A DNA stretch of 64,000 bases from Panopea generosa (lineage: Eukaryota > Mollusca > Bivalvia > Adapedonta > Hiatellidae), in contig CM055895.1 in the NCBI GenBank assembly GCA_029582155.1, positions 52,853,250 through 52,917,249 of the forward strand, written 5' to 3'. Shown one piece after another: positions 10,340 to 22,858 of this stretch; positions within the stretch are counted from its first letter, which is position 1, and each line of letters begins with the position of its first letter. The position numbers were made by a program, and so were the translations under genes. A model generated the notes under the pieces. That model made no database searches. It saw nothing but the letters and a program-made list of their open reading frames with translations, and had not been told where the DNA came from.

Positions 10340-11592
10340 TACTCACAGGTGAGCTTTTGTGATCGCCTGGTGTCCGTTGTCTGTCATCCGTTGTCCTTCG
10401 TCTGTCGTTAACTTTTAGCTTCTAACAACTCCTCTGAAACCACTGGGCCAATTTTGATATAACTTCACAGAATATTCCTTGGGTGACCCTCTACCAAGTT
10501 TGTTCAAACCATCTTGATTCGTCAAAAAACATGGCCACCAGGGGGCGTGGCAAGTTTAATTAGTAAAAACTTAAAAAATCTTCTTGTCAGAAACTACTGG
10601 CTTGATTTTAAAATTATTTCACAGAAATGTTCCGTGGAGGACCCTTCAACAAGTTTGTTCAAACTGTAGTGATTCGTAAAAAACATGGCGGCCAGGGAGT
10701 GGGATTAGTTTACTAAATAAGCTATAGTAAAAACTTAAAAAATCGTCTTGTCAGAAACCACTGAGCCAATTTTGATATAACTTCACAGAAATGTTCTTTG
10801 GTTGACCCTCTACCAAGTTTGTTCAAGCCATCTTGATTTGTCAAAAAACATGGCGGCTAGGGGCAGAGCAAGTTTAATTAATTAGTAAAAACTTAAAAAA
10901 TCTTCATGTCCGAAACTACTGGCTTGATTTTAAAAAAGGTTCACAGAAATGTTCCTTGGAGATAATTTTAACCAAGTTTGTTGAAACCGTAGTGATTCGT
11001 CAAAAAACATTGCTGCCAGGGGTTGGGGTTTGTTTACTATACAAGCTAAAGTAAAAATCTTCTTTTCAGAAACCACCAGAATGATTTTAAAACACTTTTG
11101 CAGAAATATTCCTTGGGTGACCCTTTATCAAATTTGTTCAAACCATTGTGATTTGTTAAAAAAAACATGACCGCCACAGTGAGGTGCTAGTTTACTATAT
11201 AGGCAGCTATAGTAAAAACTTCAAAAGCCTTCTTGTCAGAATCTATTGACCTGATTTCGGTGTAATTTCACTGACATTTACCATGGGTGAACCTCTACCA
11301 AGTTTGTTCCAGTCATTGCGATACGTCGAAAAACATAGTTGCCAGGAGGGGAAGCTGGTTTTCTTTATATGAATATATAGTGAAAACTTACTTCGATATC
11401 TGATATCCAGATATCCGCACAAGGACATAACTCTTCTATGCATCTGTTACATCTTCAAAACAAATCAAAATTCTAACTACTCGCCCACCTCGTTTTACTG
11501 GAATTTTGAGTGTACATGTATTATATAATCTACTTGAGTTGGGTGACTCAAGGTCACTCAGAGCGATATAGGACCATCTTGGCCCTCTTCTT
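10340..11592 (+). mobile_element. Tandem-unit element G (six internal units)
   Basis: Begins CAGGTGAGCTTTTGTGATCG, followed by a pyrimidine block of GTCCGTT/GTCTGTC repeats, and ends ATCTTGGCCCTCTTC. The core is about six tandem units of 160-170 bp containing TTCACAGAAATGTTCCTTGG, CCAAGTTTGTTCAAACC and AAAAACATGGCGGCCAGGG. Units diverge from each other by roughly 15-25% by eye. No protein is encoded; the plus frame at 10178-10411 is a pyrimidine-rich artefact. A short piece of the same start recurs at 12397-12455. Confidence 0.7.
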
Positions 11593-12011
11593 TTTTTTTC
11601 TAACATATAATTATAGAAAAAGGCAAATTCAGAATTTCTCATCTAGAATAATTTGACCTTTTGACCTTTTTGTATATACCAACCATTTAGTGACAGAGAT
11701 CATTAACAGATCTAATGAGGTGACGATGGATAATAAAATAATCATGCATGCCAACAGCATTTTCCTGAAAGGTCAGTTGAAGGCACATTAGGTTTGTAAT
11801 ATAATTTGAAGTAACCATTGATTTAATAAAAATACATGCACATACATGTAACATATTCAGGACCCCAGTCTGTGAATTTAATGTTTTTTTTAGCTCTTTT
11901 AAGCTGATGGCTTATGGGATAGGGCATTGTCCGTCTGTTAGCAGCATTTTATATGAACCCCTTGGCTAGTTATACTCAAGTTCACATGGATGTTTCTTCA
12001 TGTATAGTGCC
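11593..12011. other. No gene seen; element-start fragment
   Basis: Around 11890-11960 is TTTTTTTAGCTCTTTTAAGC, then GGCTTATGGGATAGGGCATT and GTCCGTCTG. This resembles the left end of element F at 33021, so it is probably a truncated copy. The rest is unremarkable. Confidence 0.45.
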
Positions 12012-12358
12012 GGGCCCGATTAGCTCAGCCGGTAGAGCGTCTGACTATCAATCCAGGGGTTGAGAGTTTGAATCCCCACCCGGTAACTATCACCGTGATG
12101 ACTGATATACAACATTGCGTCTTATTATCATTCATCTTTTACTGCTGATTCAAGTGAGAAAGTTATCAGTTACTTGCAGAGATGGGATGTGCTCGAGTAC
12201 TGGTTAATCCCAGGAAACAGTGGTTAGGTTAACTGATAGTCTGTTAGCCCATGATGGTATAAAAATGACGCTAAATATTCACTCAATCAAGCAAGTTAAC
12301 TGATTGTCTATCAGACCTCAATGGCATAAAAATGATGCTAAATACTCAATCAATAAAT
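12012..12358 (+). mobile_element. SINE family C with duplicated tail
   Basis: The tRNA-like head at 12012-12085 has A box TTAGCTCAGCCGGTAGAGCG and B box GAGTTTGAATCCCC. The anticodon arm is imperfect, so the identity is unclear. The body runs to GATGGTATAAAAATGACGCT then AAATATTCACTCAATCAA. The last part (GTTAACTGATxGTCTxTxAG ... ATGGxATAAAAATGAxGCT) is then repeated at 12293-12358, giving two tails in tandem. Confidence 0.7.
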
Positions 12359-12396
12359 CTTCCTGTATGTGAGACTATCCACAAGATATTCAGCTC

Positions 12397-12455
12397 ATCC
12401 AAGTCGAAGGCTCAAAAGTGAGCTTTTGTGTCCGTCATCATTCTGTCCGTCGTCA
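12397..12455 (+). mobile_element. 5' fragment of a tandem-unit element of G type
   Basis: AAAAGTGAGCTTTTGTGTCC followed by GTCATCATTCTGTCCGTCG matches the start and pyrimidine block of element G (10349 onward). No tandem core follows, so it is a truncated copy. Confidence 0.5.
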
Positions 12456-12677
12456 AGTCTAAAACATTAATTTGATGATGCTTAAAGAAACAAAAAAATA
12501 TTAATGTTGATATCATGTTTTCAGCTTTCATGAATTTACTTCTGGCTGCTTTAATATTGATTTTTATTTAAAGATTTTTCTCCTTCCTTTAATTTGGGAA
12601 TATAAATAAAATATAATTATTTAAAATTTATTTTTATCAAAATAATTCTTCACAAAGTTTATACTTTTTTTCATGAC

Positions 12678-12905
12678 GAGGGTCCTACAGTGGCCCTATA
12701 ATCTAAGGCGCTGTCTCAAGCTCACTAACCTCTCTCCGCTAAGGTCGTAGGTTTGAGTCTAATGTGAGAAAGTTTGCTTGTTACTTGTCGAAAGACAGTG
12801 GATTTGCTCAGATTTAATCTGAGGTCTTCCTCCACAAATAAAACTGGGTATGCCATTATATATAACCTGAAATGTGTGGAAAATGGCACTAAACCCCATT
12901 TATAA
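12678..12905 (+). mobile_element. SINE family B, copy B2
   Basis: The head is degraded (GAGGGTCCTACAGTGGCCCT ... CTAAGGTCGTAGGTTTGAGT). The body has TGAGAAAGTTTGCTTGTTAC and GAGGTCTTCCTCC. The tail reads TATAACCTGAAATGTGTGGA and GGCACTAAACCCCATT. Compared with B1 it keeps a longer body segment, GTTACTTGTCGAAAGACAGTG. Confidence 0.75.
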
Positions 12906-14434
12906 AAATGGTTTTAAGGCTTGTTATTTTAGTGCTCATAAAATAAACATCAAAGTGTTTTGTGTTTTGATAAATTGGAATCCCAGTCACGTCATTAAAT
13001 TTGGGTAAACCACAATCTTTTAATTATATCCAACACAAATTAACACCATTCTGTGGCATTAAACCTGTCAAACTTGCTTTACATATTCAGCATGTGTCAA
13101 GGTGATGGTCGCCATTTCTAGACTTATTCAGATTTCTTCCTTAAAATCAATTACAGTAAACCCTGGTTCCTGTAACTTATTTAAGTAAATATACTTAAAA
13201 ACTTAAATCAAAGAAAAGCATCCATAAAGTCATGATTTTAAACTGGCTTTAGAAAAACTGCCGTTAATTTCATTGACACTGATTAGAGAATATTAAAGTA
13301 ACCAGTCAAAACTACTAAGATTTAAGTAAAACGTAAGAAAATAATGGTGAAACAGGAGACAAGTAAAATGTAGAAAGTTAAGTTGTCAGCATATTTTATT
13401 ATGGGAGGTTTTAAAATAAACTACTCGGCAAATATCAAATCAAAATATAATGATGTTATGTCTCACTCTGTGAGGTTCAATAGACTCAGATTTTTCATTT
13501 CTTAAAAATTTATAGATTGGAAAAAAATAGGAAAGACTTTTATTTGCAGATCTGTGTATGAAATCATTATTTTGAGCAACTTTTTTTATCTAAAATATCC
13601 CCAGAATGACCAGAAGGTGTCAATAAAGCTCACAATAAAGCCATTTTGTTTTGCAGACTTAATGTGACCTCCATTGTCACCTTTTCATGATTCAATTTAT
13701 CCTGTGAGATTCTCTGCAGAATATTTTTAGTCGCCAATAAAATCAAAGTATGAGAGGCAATCAAGCTGTTTTTTTGACAAAACCCATACATTTAATAATT
13801 ATGTAGTTTTTCATGATAGTACAACCCTTCAAAGTACTCGCCATTGACCAAACCTGTACTACATCCATTGCTGGAAAGCCACAGCATTGTCTGTAACTGA
13901 CACACTCTGCAGACACTGACGGAACCAAGAGCACTGTTTGTGGTGTAACGTAGGTCAGACAAAAAAATTAAGTCAAAGAAATGGGAAGAAATCACACGGT
14001 CTCGCCTGGAGAGTATGGTGGGTGTAGTAGCTAGATGACCATTTTGCTTGACAACTTTGCTGTTGGCGACTATCAGGCAGGAGGCATATGCCTTGCGATA
14101 CAGTTGCTAGTCTTCTATTTTTGTTAGCAGGTTATATAATGACACTTTCGTCCAAGGCAACATTTCTATATTTGGCTCATATTAAGCTGTTGCAGTTTGT
14201 ACTTGTTAATTGATGTCGTCAACATTTTGTAAAACACTTCCTGTCTGAGATTTTGGTCTGTAATTAAATTCTTTAAATTCAAAATTGCCAAGCCATAATT
14301 AAAAATTGTTTTTCAAAATCAGATTAATTGTCAACAGTTTTATCATCCTGGAATACTGGTCAGATTTTATTCAAACTTGGTCACAAATCTTCTTTTGATG
14401 TTGCACAAGGTAATACAATGGTGCTCATGGTGAC
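12906..14434. other. No gene seen
   Basis: About 1.5 kb with no supported feature. A minus-strand frame at 13792-13995 has several Cys and Leu residues but no recognised domain or splice context, so I do not call it. Confidence 0.45.
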
Positions 14435-15215
14435 AATAGTGAGCTCTTAGATAATATCCACAACAGTGTATCACAACACTAAAATTGTCTGCAGAAGACG
14501 GTATTATAAGCATGCCTATGTCACATAACTGCTTTGGATGGTATTATAAGCATTAACAAAACAGTGTCTGCAGAAGACAGTATTATAAGCATGCCCATTG
14601 TCACAAGTGTGCTTTGGATGGTATTATAAGAACTAACAAAACAATATCTGCAAAAGACGGTATTATAAGCATGCCCATGTCACATGCATGATTTTGGTGG
14701 TAGTATAAGCATTAACAAAACTGTCTGCAGAAGACGGTATTATAAGCATGCCCATGTCACATGCGTGCTTTGGATGGTATTATAAGCATTAACAAAACAG
14801 TGTCTGCAGAAGATGGTATTATAAGCATGCCCATGTCATATGCATGCTTTGGATGGTATTATAAGCATTAACAAAACAGTGTCTGCAGAAGATGGTATTA
14901 TAAGCATGCCCATGTCACATGCATGCTTTGGATGGTATTATAAGCATGCCCATGTCACAAGTGTGCTTTGGATGGTATTATAAGCATTATTGGAACAGTG
15001 TCTGCAGAAGACAGTATTATAAGCATTTTTTTAACAAGTGTCTACAGAAGATGGTATTATAAGCATGCCCATGTCACAGGTGTGCTTTGGATGGTATAAG
15101 TATTATTGGGACAGTGTCTGCACAAGATGATGTTATAAACATGCCCATGTCACAAGTGTGCTTTGGATGGTATTATAAGCATTATTGGAACAGTGTTTAC
15201 TGGAGATAGTATTGT
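14435..15215. repeat. Minisatellite, 79-bp unit with dimeric substructure
   Basis: About ten copies of a unit containing GTGTCTGCAGAAGACGGTAT, TATAAGCATGCCCATGTCAC and GTGCTTTGGATGGTATTATA. GGTATTATAAGCAT occurs twice per unit, so the 79-bp unit looks like a diverged dimer of a ~40-bp ancestor. Some units are missing one half (14935-14990 and 15025-15060). Confidence 0.9.
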
Positions 15216-15736
15216 AACACTGAGGTATCACGGTGCAGACACATTTTTATAATTAATAACAAATAAAATGTTTTATTGCCTGGTTTATTCCAATAAAGGG
15301 ACTTGTGACACTGTTAAAAATAGAATTTTACTTGTATTGACGCATCAAATTAATCTTAACATCTGTGAATGAGTAGTCATGGGAATATTGTAATCTTTCA
15401 AGTATTGTTTTCTGAAACTTTATATTTAAAAAAATAATAGATTTGACAGAATAGTAGTAGCATCACTCTAGTGTCTGAAATATGAGTAAAATGTCTTAAA
15501 AAAAAAAAAATTATTAATTCCTATCTATCATACAAAAGAATAAAAACTGATAAAAATAAAATATTTTTCTTACACTTTTGTATCTATGACGAAAATGGAA
15601 AATATGTTACAAACATACTGTAGAATTTGCATCATGTAGATAAAATATATGATTTTCAAAAAATTTTAATAGTTATACAAACATTTATTTTGAAATTACT
15701 GTGTGTCACTTTAAGCTGTTAGTACAAAAATAATTT
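15216..15736. other. No gene seen
   Basis: AT-rich sequence with an A-run near 15498. Nothing supported. Confidence 0.45.
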
Positions 15737-16055
15737 GACACCGTACATGGTGTAGTGATAGAGCATCTGCTGCACTTGCTGAAGGTCATGCGATCAATCC
15801 CCTATATGGTCATACCAAACACTTGGAAAATGGTATTAAAATCATCTTCACTTGGTGCTCAGTATTCAGAGGATAGTTCTAGGTCTGGTCGGCCCGATGT
15901 CAGTACAATGTGACTGGGTGGGGTATCATACCATGTGTCTGCGGCATGATGCTCCAGTGTGACAGTGCTCAGAATACTGTCTCAAGTAGACACCGTTGCG
16001 ATATTACTAAAAAATTGTTGAAAGCGATGCTAGACACCATACAAAAACAACTACA
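15737..16055 (+). mobile_element. SINE family A, copy A4
   Basis: The decayed tRNA head GTACATGGTGTAGTGATAGA ends in ATGCGATCAATCCCC. The body closely follows A1: GGTCTGGTCGGCCCGATGTC, TGACTGGGTGGGGTATCATA and CTCAAGTAGACACCGTTGCG. The tail reads TTGTTGAAAGCGATGCTAGA. It is full length by comparison with A1. Confidence 0.85.
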
Positions 16056-16085
16056 ATAGTTATTCAGAGTTGACAGTTTTATTCC

Positions 16086-16315
16086 TTTTTATTATGCTCC
16101 CCCAAAGGGGAGGCAAATAGCAAAAAAAATTTCTTTTGCCAAATTTTGGTTTTGTATAGTGAATTTATGGAAAAATGGAACAGAAATCATGAAGAACAAA
16201 ATAAATACTTTGAAAGTCAATAAAAAAAAGTTTGGGTAGCTGCAATTTTGAGTGAGTAGGTAGGAGCACGGCACACAATTTATTTTTTTACAGACTTCCC
16301 TTACAATGGTCATTC
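16086..16315. repeat. Dispersed repeat N, copy N1
   Basis: Starts at a short palindrome, GCTCCCCCAAAGGGGAGGC (16096-16114). Contains GGGTAGCTGCAATTTTGAGT then GAGTAGGTAGGA. The reverse complement of this stretch occurs at 62545-62580. The copies share about 150 bp by eye, including the fragment CAAATTTTGGTTTTG. Probably an uncharacterised non-autonomous element. Confidence 0.55.
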
Positions 16316-17487
16316 AGTAACTCGCAATGAATGGAAATAAATACGAGGAGACTACGTGGGAGTGTGTGTGGGTAAAATGCTTAATCTAATGATTAATAAT
16401 TTAATGGTTTAATGTTGCTACGTGCAATTTTCTATTTGATTGATATAAAATGTTTTTCAGGGTTAGGGTTATAAATGACATTTATGAGGGTTCAGTGCAC
16501 GCTCTGTTTCCTTATTTGTTTAAATGTAGATAGAACAGTATTGTATTGAACCCTGGAATAAGAGTAAAATTTGATTCTGTAAACTGTGATCTTTGTAATG
16601 ATGACGTAAATACAGCATTTGATATAAATTCAATAATAAATAGGGAAGAAGAGTACGGTGACATTATTGTTTTTCTGTGCTGTTCAAGCTTTTTTTGTGT
16701 TTTTTTATCGGCTGCTGCATGATTTTGTGGGGGAGGAGAGATTTTACGCTGTCAGAAGACTGGAGACTGAACCAAGGAGATTGAACCACATGTTGTTTAA
16801 ATCAATACGAGTATTCCCAGCCACTATACTCCTATTGTGATCAGTATACTGCGGGATGAATATCGATGCTTCTGTACAGTGTCTCATATGTATACAGTTT
16901 TCAAGCCCACTACATTTGCATATTGTTTAATGGATTCTCCTTTTCACTCTGTGTACATTTTTAGTACATTTTCTGTAGTCTTGTGTACATTTGGGTACTA
17001 ATTGATTACTTTGGATGAAGTCTCGTCAAATCCCAGGAGCTCTGACTTTAACAAGTAGGTGAGTTGTTTTTTTGATGATGAAATAAGGGATTGTACAGAT
17101 GGCTCTGGATGTTGTATTGCATAAGATGGCTGACATAGGGGGGTTGGATGGGCTATGTTTTCCGGTGTGTATTTTTTTAATTTAAAATTTTCATTTTGTA
17201 TTCTAAGTTGCTCATATTAATAATATATGATATTATGATATTCCATATTGTCCTCATTAATATGTGTAGTGGGCGTCTTCTTTCATCATCAACTTGGCAC
17301 CAGATCTGTCCAAAAGTTCAAATTGGTTATATTTGAAATAACCAGTTGATAATATATGTATAGTGTTGTATACATAGATAATTTTTATATACATATTGAT
17401 GTTATATGTTATTTATATTACAATATAGAGTTATTTTTGTCTTTGTCATTGAGAATGTTGCGATAACATTTAATCCAAGATCACAGT
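16316..17487. other. No gene seen
   Basis: A short hydrophobic plus-strand frame at 16658-16840 lacks any motif. Nothing else supported over about 1.2 kb. Confidence 0.45.
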
Positions 17488-20352
17488 CTACATATATATT
17501 ACTGATTCCTGATAATGTAGGAGATACATATATTACTGATTCCTGATGACGTAGGAGACACATATATTACTGATTCCTGATAACCTAGGAGACACACATA
17601 TGACTGTTTCCTGATAATGTAAGAGACACACATATAACTGATTCCTGATAATGAAGGAGATGCACATATTACTGATTCCTGATAATGAAGGAGACACACA
17701 TATTACTGATTCCTGATAATGTTGGAGCCACATATATTACTGATTCCTGTTGATGTAGAAGACGCATATTACTGATTCCTGATAATGTAGGAGACACAAA
17801 TATTACTGATTCCTGATAATGTAGGAGATGCAAATATTTCTACATATTACAGATTCCTGATAATGTAAGAGAGACATATATTACTGACTCCTGATAATGT
17901 AGGAGACACATATATTACTGATTCCTGACAATGTAGGAGACACATATATTACTGATTCATGATAATGTAGGAGACACACATATTTCTGATTCCTGATCAT
18001 GTAAAAGACATACATATTACTGATTCCTGATAATGTAGGAGACACATATATAACTGATTCCTGATAATGTAAGGGGCATACATATTACTGATTCCTGATA
18101 ATGTAAGGGACACATATATTATTGATTCATGATAATGTAGGAGACACATATATTTCTGATTCCTGATAATGTATAAGTCACATATATTACAGATTCATGA
18201 TAATATAGGAGACACATATATAAATGATTCCTGATAATGTAAGGGACACCTATATTACTGATTCATGATAATGTAGGAGACACACATATTACAGATTCCT
18301 GATAATGTAAGAGACGCCCATATTACTAATTCCTGATAATGTAAAAGACACATATTACTGATTCCTGATAATATAGAAGACACATGTATTACTGATTCAT
18401 GATAATATAGAAGACACATATATTATTGATTCCTGATAATGTAGGAGACACTAATATTACTGATTCCTGATAATGTAGGAGCCACACATATTACTGACTC
18501 CTGATAATGTAAGGGACATACATATATCTGATTCATGTTAATGTAGGAGACACTAATATTACTGATTCATGTTTATGTAGGAGATACTAATATTACTGAT
18601 TCCTGATAATGTTAGAGACATACATATTACTGATTCCTGATAATATAGGAGACACATATATAATTGATTCCTGATAATGTAGGAGACACACATATTACTG
18701 ATTCCTGATAATGTAAGAGACATACATATTACTGATTCCTGATAATATAGGAGACACACATATTACTGATTCCTGATAATGTAAGAGACATACATATTAC
18801 TGATTCCTGATAATATAGGAGACACATATATAACTGATTCCTGATAATGTAAGAGACATACATATATCTGATTCATGTTAATGTAGGAGACACTAATATT
18901 ACTGATTCATGTTTATGTAGGAGATACTAATATTACTGATTCCTGATAATGTAAGAGACATACATATTACTGATTCCTGATAATATAGGAGACACATACA
19001 TAACTGATTCCTGATAATGTAGGAGACTGATTCCTGATTATGTAAGAGATGCACGTATTACTGATTCCTGATAGTTTTGGAGACATATATATTACAAATT
19101 CCTGATAATGTAGGGGACACATATATTACTGATTCCTGATAATGTAAGAGACGCATGTATTACTGATTCCTGATAGTTTTGGAGACATATATATTACAAA
19201 TTCCTGATAATGTAGGGGACACATATATTTCTGATTTCTGATAACGTAGGAGACACATATATTACTTATTCCTGATAATGTAGAAGACACACATATTACT
19301 TATTCCTGATAATGTAGGAGACACATATATTACTGATTCCTGATAATGTAGAAGACACACATATTACTTATTCCTGATAATGTAGGAGACACATATATTA
19401 CTGATACCTGATAATGTAGGAGACACATATATTACTTATTCCTGATAATGTAGAAGACACACATATTACTTATTCCTGATAATGTAGGAGACACATATAT
19501 TACTGATTTCTGATAGTGTAGGATACACATATATTACTGATTCCTGATAATGTACGAGACACATATATTACTGATTCCTGATAATGTAGGAGATACATAT
19601 ATTACTGATTCCTGATAATGTAGGAGACACATATATTACTGATTCCTGATAATGTAGGAGACACATATATTACTGATTCCTGATAATGTAGGAGATACAT
19701 ATATTACTGATTCCTGATAATGTTATATTACTGATTCCTGATAATGTAGGAGACACATATATTACTGATTCATGATAATGTAGGGGACACATATATTACT
19801 GATTCCTGATAATGTAAGAGACGCATGTATTACTGATTCCTGATAGTTTTGGAGACATATATATTACAAATTCCTGATAATGTAGGGGAAACATATATTT
19901 CTGATTTCTGATAACGTAGGAGACACATATATTACTTATTCCTGATAATGTAGGATACACATATTACTGATTTCTGATAGTGTAGGATACACATATATTA
20001 CTTATTCCTGATAATGTAGAAGTCACATATATTACTGATTTCTGATAGTGAAGGATACACATATATTACTGATTCCTGATAATGTAGGAGACACATATAT
20101 TACTGATTCATGATAATGTAGGAGATACATATATTACTGATTCCTGATAATGTAGGAGACACATATATTACTGATTCCTGATAATGTAGGAGACACATAT
20201 ATTACTGATTCCTGATAATGTTGGAGATACATATATTACTGATTCCTGATAGTGTAGGATTCACATATATTTCTGATTCATGATAATGTAGGAGATACAT
20301 ATATTACTGATTCCTGATAATGTAGGAGACACATATATTTCTGATTCCTGAT
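17488..20352. repeat. Long minisatellite, 34-bp unit
   Basis: Around 84 copies of a 34-bp unit, CTGATTCCTGATAATGTAGG then AGACACATATATTA. Units of 33-35 bp are mixed in. Copies in the right third (19200-20340) are the most alike; those on the left vary more (ACACACATA, TGCACATATT). Blocks of several units are repeated as higher-order segments, for example 19060-19230 against 19790-19930 (GATAGTTTTGGAGACATATA then ATTACAAATTCC). Minus-strand frames at 17499-17733 and 18559-18759 only reflect the repeat. Confidence 0.95.
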
Positions 20353-21373
20353 AATATATTTGATTCTCACCAAACTTACATGGTAGTTATATAAGCATAA
20401 TATCTTGGACAAGTTTTTGAAGTGGCTAAATTGGAATATTTATGTCAGAGTAATGGCTTTTGAATTGTCAAAAACTGCACTATTTCACCTTGTGTGCACA
20501 TTAGCACCAGCATTTTTCATTTGGTTCTCACCAAACTCATACAGTTGTTATATAACCATAAACTCTTGGATAAATTCTTGAACTTGCCAAATCAAGTAAT
20601 TAATGTCTGAGTTATTGCCCTTGAATTGTCAAAAAAAGCATTATTTGACCTTGTGTGCATTCTAGTTCTTGCAAATTTCTCTTGATGTTAACCAAACTTA
20701 CATAATAGTATATAACACTAATAGCTTGAACAGGTTCTTGAACTGGTCAAATCAGATGACTATTGTCTCAGTTATGACCTTTGGATCATCAAAAATGTGT
20801 TTTTTGTTGTTGTGAACACTAGCATGTGCAGTTTTTATTTGATCCACAATAAACATATATAGTAATTATATAGCTATAATGTATAGGAAAAATTTTGAAC
20901 TGGCCAAATCGGATAATTATTGTTGGAGTTGCGGCCCTTTTATTGTCAAAATTTGTGATATTTGACCTTGTGTGACTCTAGCACTTGCTGTTTTCATTTA
21001 ATATTCAACAAACCTACACAGTTATTATGTTACCATAATATATTGAACAAGTTCTTGAACTGGCCAATTGGATAAATATTGTCAGAGTTCTGGCACTCGA
21101 ATTGTCAAAAATTATGTGTATTTGATGTGTGCTCTCTAGCACTCACAGTTTGTATTTGATCTTCATTAAACTTAAACAATTGTTATGTAACCATATTATC
21201 TTGGACAAGTTCTTGAACTGGTAAAATCAGATATTTGATGTCAGGTGTTGTGGTCCTTGAATCGACAAAAATTACATTATATGAATTAATGTACACTCAA
21301 GCACCTGCAAAAATTTGGCATTGTCTCCTCTGCCAAAGGTAAGCAATTTAGGGCCAATCTGGCCCTCTTGTTC
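20353..21373 (+). mobile_element. Tandem-unit element H (six internal units)
   Basis: About six tandem units of ~165 bp with TTCTTGAACTGGCCAAATC, TTATTGTCAGAGTTxTGGCC, GAATTGTCAAAAAxT and ACCTTGTGTGCACxxTAGCA. Ends GGGCCAATCTGGCCCTCTTG (21351-21370). The left edge merges with the minisatellite at ~20350, so the 5' end is missing or was lost to array growth. The end matches the GGCCCTCTTG end of element G and the GGGCCTCTTG end of element F. Confidence 0.65.
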
Positions 21374-22569
21374 TTGGGTTTGAGAAGTGGATAGAGAAAG
21401 ATATTGTAGGATCAGAATGTAACTTGAACAGAAAAAACAACACCTGATTCCTTTTCATGTATACCATATATACTCACTGAATATATTATTTTAATTTAGT
21501 AGTTATCTATATAGTTTCAATGTCCTGGGGGAAAGAATTGGATAGGTGATTTTACCCCCCACCCCTCTTCTCCCCATACTTACTTATATTTTGACTTTCA
21601 GGTGGAAATGATTAGGTGGGGGGGGATGGGGGGGTAAGATTGACTACTTCACCGGTTATATTGAGGTATGGATCTTTTAACGTTGCAGAGGCAGACACAG
21701 TTCTCCTGGCTTGTCTTTAATTTAAATTAAATTGATAAAGAAAAGAAATCTATTTATTTGAATTGTCTGCAAAATCAGAAGGAATTTTATAACTTTGACC
21801 TTATTGTCGCCAGTAGAGATGCTATTTATTTATGAACAGAATTTAGATTTAACTGATAAAGTAAAAATCTATTTAAATTGTCTGGCAAATACAACTTTGA
21901 CCTTTTTGTCGCCACTCAGAGATGCTGTTTATTCATCAACCAATCCATACCAAAGACATTTAAATGCTTCCTTTTCACAGCAGCAATTTAATAATCTGAA
22001 TTTATTCTTTCATAAAAAATGTTATGAATTATTATAGTGTGCTCTTCTGAGCTTGTTGGAATGAACTATGTTAACATATGATTAATGGAACCTCAAAGTT
22101 GCAACCTATCTGTTGGCTTCATAGCCGGAGTTAGGGTTTTCTGCTTGGATGGTGTGTAGGAGTGCCGTAAATGCCTGGAAGGGCCTTAGTGTATGTTCAC
22201 ATTAAAATGGCTTCCACTCAATATGTGGAGAAATAAAAACAATCCAATATGGCTACAGTTACTAAAAATAGACAAAGAATTCAGATAACAATTATAATTT
22301 ACATTTGCATATACAAATTTATTTTATGAACACAATTTATGGAGGAAAACATAAACTAATTGGGAGACTAATTTTGTTGATTTCGCGGGGGGCCTTAACA
22401 ACAAAATTTAATCCCAAGGAAGTGGTCAATAAAATTTTGTTAAATCTGAACTGTGTAGCATTTATCTGTACTGAAAAAAAAATAGACCTGCCTTCCACAG
22501 CTTGATATAAATGTTATCCGATAATTTCTATTTAGTGTGCGCATTTAGCTATTAGATCTATAATAAATT
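21374..22569. other. No gene; GC-skewed inverted repeat and a local duplication
   Basis: GATTTTACCCCCCACCCC (21550-21567) is the near inverse of GGTGGGGGGGGATGGGGGGG (21616-21635). Downstream, a ~100-bp segment is duplicated: AACTTTGACCTTATTGTCGC (21791) against AACTTTGACCTTTTTGTCGC (21893), each followed by AGAGATGCTxTTTATT. The short frames at 21795-22037 and 22305-22505 carry no recognisable domain. Confidence 0.5.
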
Positions 22570-22812
22570 CGAGGGCTTGGCGCAAAACTATTGTAACTAG
22601 GTTTTTGCAAATTGTTCAGGAGAAGGAAAAAACTGTTTTTTATATTCGTCTTTAGATATTTTTGCAAATAGTTTTCAAATTCAAATGAAAACTGCATTAC
22701 TTACATTATTAACAAGTGTTATGAATTAAAGCTTTAGTATTACTTGATTTATTTGTAAAAGTTTGAGTTACAATAGTGTTGCGTTGAAAATTCAATAAAA
22801 CTGAATTTATAT

Positions 22813-22858
22813 TTGGTGCAAAACTATTGTAACTCAAGTTACAATAGTTTTGCACCAA
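22813..22858. repeat. Perfect palindrome, left arm of the 4.8-kb element
   Basis: Two 22-nt arms that are exact reverse complements (first arm TTGGTGCAAAACTATTGTAA then CT) around a 2-bp spacer, CA. Transcribed, it would form a 22-bp hairpin with a minimal loop. The same arm sequence recurs at 27125-27146. Confidence 0.9.

Noticed and set aside
12012-12085. Independent tRNA gene
   Set aside because: Good A and B boxes but an imperfect anticodon arm, and it is followed by a SINE body and tail.
13792-13995. Cys-containing minus-strand frame
   Set aside because: No domain, no splice sites that fit, no second exon.
17488-20352. CRISPR array
   Set aside because: Units are contiguous near-identical repeats with no unique spacers, in a eukaryotic context.
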